Part shown: positions 11,271 through 20,959 of the stretch, piece by piece
Layout of the letters: every line of letters begins with the position of its first letter
Position numbering within the stretch: position 1 is the first letter of the stretch
NCBI RefSeq assembly: GCF_024362695.1
Contig: NC_065405.1
Coordinates: 3,976,672 to 4,040,671 of the forward strand
Source: Pectinophora gossypiella
Taxonomy: Eukaryota > Arthropoda > Insecta > Lepidoptera > Gelechiidae
Direction of reading: 5' to 3'
DNA length: 64,000 bases
Program-made: the position numbers and the translations under genes
Notes under the pieces: model-generated
Told to the model about the DNA's origin: nothing
The model's database searches: none
Seen by the model: the letters and a program-made list of their open reading frames with translations, nothing else

Positions 11271-11379
11271 AATTAAAGCACATAATAACGGGTTCTTACC
11301 GCGTTTAAATGGGGATATGAGACTCCCGATATTTCGACACTAACCCCCCGGTCCGGACCCGTTATTATGTGCTTTAATT
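11271..11379. mobile_element. MITE-5 palindromic element
   Basis: The ends AATTAAAGCACATAATAACG and CGTTATTATGTGCTTTAATT-like sequence are inverted copies. The arms continue with GGTTCTTACCGCGTTTAAA on the left only. Relatives are at 34.7, 55.9 and 63.3 kb, always with GGGATATGA..CCCGATATTTC. There is no coding capacity. Confidence 0.6.
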
Positions 11380-11387
11380 ATGATAAT

Positions 11388-11470
11388 AAAGTCCATGATG
11401 ATTCAGACCATGATTCTGAGTTGATATCAAGTGGAATTTTCCGTCGCAAAAGTTTGGATAGGAAAATAAT
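11388..11470. mobile_element. MITE-2 fragment
   Basis: GATGATTCAGACCATGATTC, TGAGTTGATATCAAGTGGAA and TTTTCCGTCGCAAAA match one arm of the MITE-2 palindromes at 27.9-28.1, 30.1 and 40.8 kb. It abuts the MITE-5 copy. Confidence 0.6.
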
Positions 11471-11494
11471 TTAAAAAAACATATAAATAATATA

Positions 11495-11660
11495 TACAGG
11501 GTGGCCCAGAAGTTCAGGTTCAAAATGAAAAATTAGATAGAGGGGCTCATTAGCTACCAGAAACACCCCCATGTATGTTCTGCAATTATTTACGGTTTAG
11601 GAGATATGACCCATTTTGTACCTTTTTCTAGATTTTCTACCTTACTTCAGAAATAATCAT
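11495..11660 (+). repeat. repeat end with CAGGGTGGCCCA terminus
   Basis: TATATACAGGGTGGCCCAGA resembles the terminus at 12281-12296 (TATATACAGGGTGGCCCATA). Such CAGGGTG termini next to TA are common in mariner-like elements. No matching right end was found nearby, so only one end is supported. Confidence 0.3.
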
Positions 11661-12257
11661 TTTGTCGCTATCCCTTTCTTAATAATTATTTTATTTTACT
11701 TCACAACTATGCCTAAGGCTGTGTACCGCTCAATCAAAGATAAATCAAAGTCAAATCAAAGATAACAAAAAAGTTATCGGAAGTCAAAGTGAGAATTCGA
11801 CCAAACTTGTTACAGTTGTTAATACTTCGCCGAAGAATAATAAACACATGAGATTGTCATGGACCCTGAAAGTATTTTTAAAAACTGCTCCATTTAATAG
11901 GCTTTTAGAAACATCCAAAAAAGTACCCTTAATATGGGCATAAAACTAAGTAATTAGCCCTCAAAGTTTGCAAGACAGACACATTTGAAGGAAAATTTGA
12001 CATTCTCATACAATGTAGCTGCTTCTTTCTAACGTTGTTAAAGGTGCTCAAAGACAGATTTTATTTTAGTATCCAATAGTATGAATCACCAACAGTGTTT
12101 GGGGATAACATTTTCCTTCAAATCTACCTATGTACCTTCATTAAAATACGAATACCAAAAGTGACTGCAAGTTTTCTCTTCGGATTGTTGCTATGTCTAC
12201 CCTGTTAGCGATTATAAGCGTGATTTTTATTTACTTTTAACTGAAAATGTGTACTTT

Positions 12258-12284
12258 TTATATATATATATATATATATATATA
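12258..12284. repeat. (TA)n microsatellite
   Basis: About 13 TA dinucleotides immediately before a CAGGGTGGCCCATAATGG terminus. This probably reflects a TA-targeting insertion in a TA repeat. Confidence 0.9.
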
Positions 12285-12420
12285 CAGGGTGGCCCATAAT
12301 GGGTACGTTCGAGCGGGGTTCGCTTTCCGGAGCTATATATATACGTATAATATACCATATCAGGCGTCAAAAAGCCCTCCGGAAAGCGAACCCCGCTCGA
12401 ACGTACCCATTATGCTTGCA
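12285..12420. mobile_element. short element with perfect 38-bp inverted repeats
   Basis: The left arm 12295-12332 and right arm 12377-12414 are perfect reverse complements over 38 bases, beginning CATAATGGGTACGTTCGAGC, and are separated by 44 bases. The spacer holds CCATATCAGGCGTCAAAAAG, which recurs at 62095-62114. Perfect arms imply a young element or ongoing hairpin correction. Confidence 0.75.
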
Positions 12421-13018
12421 GCGTTGCCTCTCTGGACCGCAAGTGAAATACGCTGCGCGAGGAAAATAATTCATCTATATCTCAAATAAAGAGCAACACT
12501 TTTGGAAAAACTTTTAAAATCCTAGAAAAGAGTTTGTAAAAGATTTACAAAAATATTAATACTTAATCTCATTTTTAGTACTTTGCACAGAAATATTATT
12601 TGTAATTAAAAATTAACTGATAAAATAAATTAATTTTCTTCGTATACATTGTTTTAACAACATTGTCAAACAAAATGGCGCACAAGTACTTGATTAAAAA
12701 TGCTGTTAAGGAAGTAATTTTGTAAATAATATCAATTTGCGACACTTACATTTAGTAATTCCATGATATTACTACCAGCTGTAAAGTTAAGGGTGAGTCG
12801 ATAACCATAGGATGTACAGCTCCAACAGGTGTTATGGTCGGTTACCATATTGGTATGCCGCAGACACCTAGGCTAGTAATTAGTATGGTCGTTTTAATCT
12901 TTTAATTAATGCAAGCTTGTTATTATATGTAAAGAAAGGATGTACGGGTGAGGGCTGAGTGAGGGAGACACTTCTTTAGTTATTTTAGTTATGTAAGTAT
13001 CAGGGTCTGGGTGCAGGT

Positions 13019-13345
13019 TATTTTTTCTTGCCTTTTGCTGTAGAAACGTTGGGCCCATGGGGTTCAGAAGCACGACAGTTTTTAAAGACAATTTCGGCTC
13101 GCCTCATCGAGGCAACTTCCGACCCTAGAGCAGGCAGTTATTTTGCCCAAAGGGTCAGTTTGGCGGTGCAGAGGGGCAACGTGGCCAGTATTCTGGGGAC
13201 TTTGCCTCGATGTGGTGAGCTGGAGGACATTTATTATTTATAGCTTTTTATCCCTTTTTTATGTTTTGATTTTAATAATATGTGTGTTGTTACAATTGTA
13301 GTTGGATGGAATGTACTTGTTTATGTATTTTTATTTAATAAATAA
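13019..13345 (+). pseudogene. 5'-truncated LINE copy: reverse-transcriptase C-terminus and 3' UTR
   Basis: An open frame at 13025-13243 ends in TAG. It encodes PFAVETLGPWG, then EARQFLKTISARLIEATSDP, then SYFAQRVSLAVQRGN and SILGTLPRCGEL. I recognise this as the conserved C-terminal tail of many invertebrate non-LTR reverse-transcriptase proteins. The catalytic domains are absent because the copy is truncated at its 5' side. An AT-rich 3' UTR with AATAAA-like signals follows to about 13345. The frame is intact, which suggests a recent insertion. It is not a host gene. Confidence 0.6.
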
Positions 13346-13405
13346 TTTTCCGTTATTTACTAATAGGCTAGTTTCCAACTAGTCAAATCAGTTACTTTAT
13401 ACAAT

Positions 13406-13689
13406 CATCATCATCAGCCCATTAACGTCCTCACTGCTGGGGCACTGGCCTTCCCTATGGATGGATAGGGAGATCGGGCCTTAAACCACCACGCGGGCCC
13501 AGTGCGGATTGATGGTTATTAACGACTGCTAATGCAGCCGAGACCAACGGCTTAACGTACCTTCCGAAGCACGGAGGAGCTCGAGATGAACACTTTTTTT
13601 TATGGTCACCCATCCTACCGGCCTTTGCGAAAGTTGCTTAACTTCAACAATTGCAGACCGAACGCGTTTACCGCTGCGCCACCGAGCTC
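13406..13689 (-). mobile_element. SINE-B copy with 11-bp target duplication
   Basis: A full SINE-B. The flanks CTTTATACAAT at 13395-13405 and 13690-13700 are identical, giving a clean 11-bp target duplication. The minus-strand head GGAGCTCGGTGGCGCAGCGG is intact. Confidence 0.92.
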
Positions 13690-13700
13690 CTTTATACAAT

Positions 13701-13915
13701 ACAATACAAAAACTCTTTACTGTACTTACTACAATAAATGTACAAGTGCAATAAAAAGGTAATCAATTTAAAGTAAAGTAATTTTATATTGACATATCAA
13801 TACTTATATGTAAATACAATAAATAATAAAAAACAAAACAATTATAATCAGTTAAATAGTACAACAGGTGGCCTTATTACTAAGGCAGCAATTTCTTTCA
13901 GGCAACTATTCGGTA
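13701..13915 (-). mobile_element. LINE-2f-like 3' end
   Basis: ACAATACAAAAACTCTTTAC, GTGCAATAAAAAGG and GGTGGCCTTATTACTAAGG to TTTCTTTCAGGCAACTAT resemble the LINE 3' ends at 6946-7075 and 30365-30482. There is no coding part. Confidence 0.5.
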
Positions 13916-14017
13916 TAGAAAATGAATTAAATAAATGCTTTGCGGGATAGACAGTGCAATATAAAAGTAAAAATAAAATAAATATAATAATACTAATAAA
14001 ATAATTAATAAATAATA

Positions 14018-14225
14018 TTTTTACTAAACGTCAAAACACGAAATTACTATGAAAAAGCACACTGTGACGTCATAGAAAACGTGATAAAGTGTCAGACTTA
14101 CTATTATTACGCTTTTCTTGATTAAAATTCATAAATAAGTTAAATAGAAATAAGAAAATGTTTTTCGTTTCCTAGTTTTACATCTCTAGAATTTAATAAT
14201 TTATCTTGAACCTAGTACACGACCT
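14018..14225 (-). mobile_element. MITE-9 copy
   Basis: The reverse complement aligns with 57205-57430: GTTCAAGATAAATTAT, CGAAAAACATTTTCTT, TTTTAATCAAGAAAA and CACAGTGTGCTTTTTCAT. A non-autonomous repeat with several partial copies here. The class is unknown. Confidence 0.6.
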
Positions 14226-14852
14226 AATTGTTAGCGCCGAACGCTAGCAACACTGCTCCCCACCCGCGGATGTATGCGCCCCGCGCTGGCAACACTCTCC
14301 ACCGTGCCACGCCCTACCGTTAAGACGCTCCCAACCTACATTCTAATTTTAAATTTTAATAATTGGAGAAATAAATAAATATTTCATTGAATTTTCACAT
14401 GAACCGCCAACTAGCGCAAATCAAACATATTCGTCTTCGGACATCCAATCAACAATCAACCAAGACATTTTTTTTAATAATATAGGCTCACCTTTGACCA
14501 CAATCTCACCTGATGGTAAGTGACAATGAGGCCTAGATGCAGGGAAGATATTACAAGAAACTAAACCGTCTGAATCCGCTCCTCTACCTTCAATAAGTCC
14601 GAAACCTTGCTCATCAATGAAGGCTGTCAATCGAACCTAGTTGTCACCGGATGTGACGTTCAGCTGCGGTTCCGGTCAGGTAACTAGCTGCTGAAAATAA
14701 AACTAATTTAATAGATCATATTTTACTTGCACTAGTTTTTCCTCTGGTATCGCTTGACTTTGGAAAATGTTCTTACCTAATAAGTTTAATCAGATGAAAA
14801 AAATTGGGTTGGTACTCGATGAAATATGAAGAAATTATTACCTAAACAAAGA

Positions 14853-14956
14853 GGACGCGTGAGGTCTTGAATTGTTAATTTTACATAATTGTATTTATAT
14901 ATTATTTTTGAATAAGTAAAATTCTAAGGACGCGTGAGGTCTTGAATTGTTAATTT
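14853..14956 (+). repeat. 29-bp direct repeat pair
   Basis: GGACGCGTGAGGTCTTGAAT plus the following TGTTAATTT occurs identically at 14853-14881 and 14928-14956, with a 46-bp AT-rich spacer. It is probably a local duplication. Confidence 0.7.
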
Positions 14957-15369
14957 GAAATATATTTATGTTTCAAATTGTAATAAATAATTGTCATTCT
15001 AATGTTTTATACAGTTTGTAAAGTACATATTCTTAGATCTTGGATTAAACATGAAATATTTAAAAAGACGTCGTCTATAGTAGAATGTTTGACTCAGTCA
15101 AAGATAAATTATACAATGCTAATCTAAAAATAGAAGTCAATCTTAGACGATCAAAAATATATTTTTTTTCGTTTTGATCCATTTTCGAATTTTAATTAAG
15201 ATTTATGTGATAAAGAGTACGGTGTTTGACTACGTTAATTGATGACGTCACGATTTGCTATTTCCATAGAGTTTGAGCTTTTTCGCGCGTATTCTCGTAT
15301 AAGCGCCATTATTTAAAGAAGGATCTCATTTCACTAAGTTGTCAAATTTCCTATTATACTTTTTGCTTT

Positions 15370-15460
15370 CAGGGGGGTTAAAAAGCAAATATTGTTATGT
15401 CAAATAGCAATATTGCTTTTTAGATGAATTGATTCGATTAGCCCTTTTTTAACCTCTCTT
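15370..15460. repeat. MITE-9 related fragment
   Basis: GGGGGGTTAAAAAGCAAATA and CAAATAGCAATATTGCTTTT resemble 23590-23660 and the right part of the 57.2-57.5 kb copy (AGCAATATTGCTATTTGACA). Confidence 0.4.
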
Positions 15461-15911
15461 GTCAATATTATGATGTTTATTGTATATTATTTTTATGGCC
15501 GACAGCTTAAATCATTTGGCTTAACCAAGATGGTGACCAGTCACGGCGAAAGCCTACCGGGAAGAAAAAGCGGGATTTGTGTTCAAATAAACACTTACCT
15601 AATTGGGAATCGAACCTTGGACTTTTTTCCACACAGATACATTGCCAAGATAGGTTGTCATGTAACCATTTATTGTCATACAGCAAGACAGAAACATTTT
15701 TTACACGCTATGAGTTACAAGACCATAAGGTATGTTGAGCTAAAACACCTTTTACTAGTTTTTTCTGAAGTACGGCCACCATATATAGTATGGCTTCATT
15801 TCACTGGGAGAACCTATTAATTTATTATATTACTAGTAAGCGATAAGTACAAATACAAGAGAGGCAAGGCTTAAAATATACGCTATTATACATCTTTCAT
15901 CACTAATTACT

Positions 15912-15973
15912 AATTTAAGAGCCAAGCTCTTGTCGGTATAGCATTCTCCAAAACAGTTGAATAGCTGACATAA
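15912..15973 (-). pseudogene. LINE-E C-terminus fragment, interrupted by a MITE
   Basis: AATTTAAGAGCCAAGCTCTTGTCGG read on the minus strand gives the LINE-E ending, RQELGS and a stop. It matches the better copies at 19158-19322 and 61038-61157. The palindromic element at 15974 cuts it off. Confidence 0.55.
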
Positions 15974-16175
15974 GCCAGGCGCGCACGAGGTTTTTGGTCG
16001 CGTGGCAGAAAAGAGCAGCGGCATAATATCGCACTGTAATACTCCGCCGCTGTGGCGGCTCTGCCGTCAAGTGCGCGTAATACAATTTAAAACTGTTTGG
16101 TACAGAATTACAGTGCGACATTATGCCGCTGCTTTTTTCTGCCGCGCGGCGAAAAACTCGTAGTGCGCGCCTGGC
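15974..16175. mobile_element. MITE-4, GC-rich palindrome
   Basis: The arms GCCAGGCGCGCAC, GCGTGGCAGAAAAGAGCAGC and GGCATAATATCGCACTGTAA on the left are mirrored on the right by TTACAGTGCGACATTATGCC, GCTGCTTTTTTCTGCC and GTGCGCGCCTGGC. Arms are about 80 bp around a short non-palindromic core. It is much richer in GC than its neighbours. Confidence 0.75.
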
Positions 16176-16433
16176 CATAGAAGCAATGAATCCACATCAA
16201 AATACTTTTCAAATGCCGTACGTTTCATTGGTGTTGGAGGTGTTATAATGTTGCCCATACATAGGTGTTTTTTTTATTTTGCCGTGTACCCCGATGATAA
16301 TATATTTTGATTGGCTGTTGCGTGCAACTTGAAGCGCAAACAAGTTCTAAACATTGCCATAGGTTTCAGAATGATAGTTGTAGCCGTTAACAAGATATAG
16401 AAATACACCGGCGGCCAGCGCCAGCGGCCTCTG

Positions 16434-16750
16434 TGGTCCAGTGGTTGAGCGTTGTGCTCACGATCCGGAGGTCCCGGGTTCGAATCCCAGTGGAGACAAA
16501 TCACAAAAATCACTTTGTGATCCCTAATTTGGTTAGGACATTACAGGCTGATCACCTGATTGTCCGAAAGTAAGATGATCCATGCTTCGGAAGGCACGTT
16601 AAGCCGTTGGTCCCGGTTACTACTTGCTGATGTTAGAACGTAGTCATTACATGAGTCATGTCAGGGGCCTATGGCGGCTCAATAATAACCCTAACACCAG
16701 GGTTGATGGGGTTGGTGATTCATCTCACAACCCACACGATAGAAGAAGAC
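16434..16750 (+). mobile_element. SINE-A copy, full length
   Basis: Head GGCCTCTGTGGTCCAGTGG with B box GGTTCGAATCCC, body GGTTAGGACATTACAGGCTG, and tail to CACACGATAGAAGAAGA. Flanking GACCGG or ACCGGCG may be remnants of a target duplication. Confidence 0.88.
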
Positions 16751-17459
16751 CGGTGTATGAGACTCATACCATTTAGCGCTCAAACTTCATAATATTAGAA
16801 CGTTTCGGCACAAAATACGTAGAATCTTTCAGCATATATTTTATTAAGATATGTGTGATACTACATAGGCGGCCCTGACGTTCACGAGACGAAATATTTA
16901 AATAAAGAATGTAGACTTTAAACCATAAAAAGTTTGTGAGCAACAAACTGTTCCATTCAAACTTAACATTGCTAGTAAGGTACCTATAATAGTGATAATT
17001 AACGGAATCAAGAAGTAGATGCACTTATTAATCATCCCGCTATTGCTAATTAAAGTCAGTATCGCCGCACAGGTGTTGCCAGCATTTCCCACGAAAAGCA
17101 GTAAAATAAAACGGCAACATATGGCTACACCGGTTGAGCAATTAAGGGGGTATAGTGCTGATCTTGGCTATCTAGTTTGTAAGGGATGATAAGATTGATG
17201 CGATTGAAAATGAGGTAGATGCGGTACATTGTAGTCGCATGTTTTTTGAATGGATTGAACATATCAATACAGTACAAACAAAATTATTGAATCAGAATCA
17301 TGTATTCAACGTAATTAATTATCATGGATAATTTTTTTTGAATCTACGGCATTTCGTAAGATGTTATGGCTGAGGAGAAGAAATGACAAGAAACTGCAAT
17401 AGCAACACAACTTTTAAAAAAAAATTACAAAAAATCAATGTATACATTAGGTAATCAAT

Positions 17460-17640
17460 GGCCCCGATTTCCGCAGACGGGGTGTCTTTTTGATTCGCCC
17501 GGGTTATTCGTTCATTTACTCATTCTTCCTAAAATTAAGAGCTGTCAATCATCCGTCCCTTTCCTTTTCGGTGGATAAGAAAATAACAGGTATAATTTAA
17601 AGTAAAATTAGATGGTGTCTACAGGAATTAGCACCATTAA
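17460..17640. mobile_element. MITE-6 copy with internal deletion
   Basis: ATGGCCCCGATTTCCGCAGA at the left and AAGAAAATAACAGGTATAA to GTCTACAGGAATT at the right are the terminal parts of the palindromic MITE-6 seen complete at 52967-53305. TCCTAAAATTAAGAGCTGTC is shared too. Confidence 0.6.
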
Positions 17641-17779
17641 TCTTATAAAGAAATGATTTTCAGTTACCCTATTACAAAACTTCATATAGGTAGGTAGTTC
17701 TTTTAATTGTTTATATGTTAGAAATGTTAGAATGCACTAACCCACTACTACTATATTTGTATTTTCTATTATATTTGTA

Positions 17780-17918
17780 TTTTCTTTTTGATTTGCTCTC
17801 AACCCCTTCAAAGAGTGGATGAAATTTTATATGGGACCTTTCGCAGTTTTAAGGCAAGAAGCTAAATATTGGTACATCAGGAAAGAATTTAACGAGCGAA
17901 GCCGCGGGCAAAAGCTGG
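17780..17918 (+). mobile_element. Helitron 3' end fragment (Lep1-like)
   Basis: GAGCGAAGCCGCGGGCAAAA followed by GCTGG is the plus-strand form of the terminus at 36988-37018. It has the GC-rich hairpin just inside a CTRR end (here CTGG), which defines Helitrons. Only the terminal 100-140 bp is plausible here. Confidence 0.5.
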
Positions 17919-17999
17919 CGTAGAATAATTCAGAGTTAACGTAAAAAACTTCGAAACTCACTCTTTTTGGAGTATTTCTTTTTCTCTTTGATCTTGGAT

Positions 18000-19150
18000 C
18001 TTTTTCTTCTTTCATCGTCACTCACATGAGGTTTTAGTTTTCAATCATTAAAGTTTATTTTGTTTGTTGTAGGCATCATCATCTTGCTTATATTCCACTT
18101 TAAGTGGTCGGCATAACATGTATACCGCTTCCATTCTTCTCCTATATATTATGTGTATATATTGTGTGTGTGTCTTATATCCTATGTTTTTTTTTTGGGC
18201 ATACTTAAATGCCTTATCCGCGAAGGAAGTCAATCTACATCTCAGTGCCTTAACGGTCCCAGCGGACGTGGCGCTAGGCAGAGCCTATTAAAAACTTCTC
18301 TCGTATTGATAAATGCCTCTTCTCCAACCAGCCTGCACCGCCGTTCCTTACAAGAGTATAAAATTAATGAAAGCACTAAGAAAGGAAATCGACCATTATT
18401 TCTGATGAAACACAGATAAAAAACCCTAATAAGACCAATTAATCAGACACTTTTTAATTTTCTTACAAAGATTTTTAAAATAGATACTACGTTTATTATT
18501 AAATTCTTCTTTTCATGACGAAAATCTTGATAAATTATTACTATTAATAAATGAGGTAAGATTAAACTTTAATAAGGTCTATTAATGAAATTATTTCGCT
18601 AAAAGCCTAACTGATTATAAAAAATATCCTATTAAAATTATTCAGTCATATCTGATCGTAAGAAATAGGTAATATTTTTTTTATAATGCTATTAATTGAT
18701 AGTGACTATTTTTGTATATAGGACTTGCGAAATAAAGATGCGAGAAAGTTAGGTACAGCCATCGACATACTTTGAGCCAATTTCCTTAGGCAAAATTCTT
18801 AAGTTCATAGCCGAGTTTGAGCCCACCTGGTGCCGTATTGCCAGGTGAGAACATTTCTCATTGGCCCAATCGAGCTGTAAATATCGTTTGAGGCTTTACA
18901 ATAAATAATTCGGTACACTAAAAGAGACTTTATTGCCCATTTGCAGAAATATAGATTTCCAAAAACAGTAGTAAATATTGGAGATCAGATTTCTTTTATA
19001 ATCTGATGAATTTGTGGCCTTACGACTATATAGTTGCAGTGGGAAATCTCTAAAGCCTCTAAGCACCCTGTCTCACTAGGACACTATGGTGGCGCCCACC
19101 ATTACGGTTGCGCTACCAACAACACGTATGCAGTTGTATAAAGAGTACCC
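18000..19150. other. no recognisable feature
   Basis: AT-rich unique sequence with scattered short open frames that have no recognisable protein content. Confidence 0.45.
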
Positions 19151-19157
19151 ACCTGTT

Positions 19158-19322
19158 TCATCATCATCATCAATTTAAGAGCCACGCTCTTGTCGGTGTA
19201 GCATTTTCCATTCCAGTCTATCAAAGGCCAATTCCTTGACTTCCCTATAAGACACGACGTTAACCTTTTCTTTAATCTGTTCCATGTAAGCTCTTCTTGG
19301 TCTTCCCCTTCCTCTCTTTCCT
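19158..19322 (-). pseudogene. LINE-E C-terminus fragment with intact frame
   Basis: On the minus strand a frame reads RRAYMEQIKEKVNVV, then SYREVKELAFDRLEWKM, then LHRQERGS and a stop, followed by an (ATG)n tail. I know this ending from lepidopteran endonuclease/reverse-transcriptase LINE proteins. All catalytic domains are missing through 5' truncation. Further copies lie at 15912, 24925, 36066, 58305 and 61038. Confidence 0.65.
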
Positions 19323-19505
19323 CCCACCCACCTGTTTGCGCAACAAATTTGTTGTTGGCAACCGAATGAATAATTTACATAATAAATTCCAATACTGCCA
19401 GAAATGGCTCAAAAAAAAAAAATATAAGATGCAAAAAATATCATAAAATTATTTCAACTTTCAAGTTGAAAAATCATCAATGAAAGTCTCTCCCACAGAC
19501 GAGAG

Positions 19506-19545
19506 TATAAAAAGCGGATACAAAATAAAAATATGCAATCAATCG
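19506..19545 (+). promoter_or_regulatory. candidate TATA-type core promoter
   Basis: TATAAAAAGCGG at 19506-19517 is a good TATA box, with an initiator-like TCAATCG about 32 bases downstream (19539-19545). A frame from the ATG at 19533 has 44 codons (MQSIVVQDQGVGLP, two nearby cysteines, stop near 19665), but its ATG lies upstream of the expected start site. Chance is possible in AT-rich DNA. Confidence 0.25.
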
Positions 19546-20204
19546 TAGTTCAAGATCAAGGAGTAGGCCTTCCCACGGCTCGGAACACCTGCGCTTGCGC
19601 TCCCGGCCTAGGTTATAGCACTGATGCTAAATTACTGTGCGATAATTTATACGCAGAAAAAAATTAAATTTTTTGTGAACCAAATCTATTAACAGTGTAA
19701 TGTAAAAATGAAATAGATAACTGAAATGAATGAAATGAAAGATCCAGATGATGATCCAAGATGTTTTTAGGAAAGGCCAAGTCAAGATTTCTAAACCGGC
19801 GAGCATGCATGAAGTCTTTGATGAAGGTGGAAGAACTAAAAGTGGTGTGTCAACGGGTGATTATGTATGTATGCATGTATCCACTGCTGGGAAGCTCAGG
19901 GCATTTGGAGATACTCTTCTTCGCTGTGTCATTGATTGTTTAGTATCTTTTTTATATTAAATATAGTAAAAATAATCCGAAAATCAGATTTCCATTGACA
20001 TGGCCTCATCACATCACTTAAGTGACATCTTCTAGGAGACCATAGAGAGGGAAAACTGTAATTGAAACGCTTGAGTAGTGCAATCTTAGCTTAAGAGAGC
20101 ATTATTAATTGTGCACTTATATTCTGTTTTAAATCAACAGCTTTAAAAACATTACATTTTAGGTCATCACCATCAACTCCAGCAAACAACACAACGTGTA
20201 CTAC

Positions 20205-20355
20205 AAAATCATCATCATCAGCCCGAATTCGTCCACTGCTGGACATAGCCTCCTAAGACTTGCCACTATGATAGATCCTCAGCTACCCCCATCCAACGTT
20301 TTCCCGCGATCTTTAGAAGGTCATCAGTCCACCAAGCAAGGCAAGGTGGACGACA
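20205..20355 (-). pseudogene. LINE C-terminus fragment (TDDLLKIAGKRWM type)
   Basis: The minus strand encodes WTDDLLKIAGKRWMGVAEDL, with one shift before the end region, and the plus strand shows the CATCATCATCAGCCCGAATT tail and GTCCACTGCTGGACATAGCC. I recognise this as the C-terminus of RTE-like lepidopteran LINE proteins. It is decayed and truncated. Confidence 0.55.
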
Positions 20356-20597
20356 AAACCATTTCATTAAAGAGCTTGCACTATAATCTATCGCATGGAC
20401 AATAGCAGCGAATAGCTCAGGCGGCCAATACCGCAGAATTAACTGCAATTATAAGAACAGTACAAACTAAGACCTGCCTGGCCGGTCCTGTAACGGTACC
20501 ACTCAGGGACGAGCAGCGGAAACTGTGTTTTCCTATGGTCTGAGGCATGAGAGGATCAGCTTTTGAAGTTCTGGACAAATCAAGGTCAAAAAAGTAG

Positions 20598-20755
20598 GTA
20601 AGTGAGATGATCGATGCTTCGAAAACCATGTTAAGCAGTTGGACCCGGTGCACTATTTACCTAAGTATGTAGTCATTACATAATATGAGCCATGTCAGAT
20701 GCCTTTGTTGCCTCAGTAGTAACCCTCACATCATGGATGACCTCTCAACCCAACA
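20598..20755 (+). mobile_element. SINE-A fragment, diverged
   Basis: GATGATCGATGCTTCG, GTTAAGCAGTTGGACCCGG, TATGTAGTCATTACATAATA and ATGAGCCATGTCAGATGCC align with the second half of SINE-A but with many substitutions. This is an old copy. Confidence 0.6.
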
Positions 20756-20959
20756 AAAAAAGGCCAAAAAGTTTGCATGTATTTTAAACATAAAAATCAA
20801 CCTAGTTATATTCTGTTATATTATTTGAATGAAAAAAATAATTTTATACTTACACTTTTCACAAAAAATATTAATCTGAACATGTTAAACCTGAGCACGG
20901 AGGAGGTGATATCGAGGCATAACTTTAAAAAATACTTTTTATTTTTTCTTTAATTTAGT

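Noticed and set aside
14229..14399. Small solo LTR (TG...CA, with AATAAATAAAT)
   Set aside because: No target duplication flanks it and no second copy occurs in the window, so the TG and CA ends may be chance.
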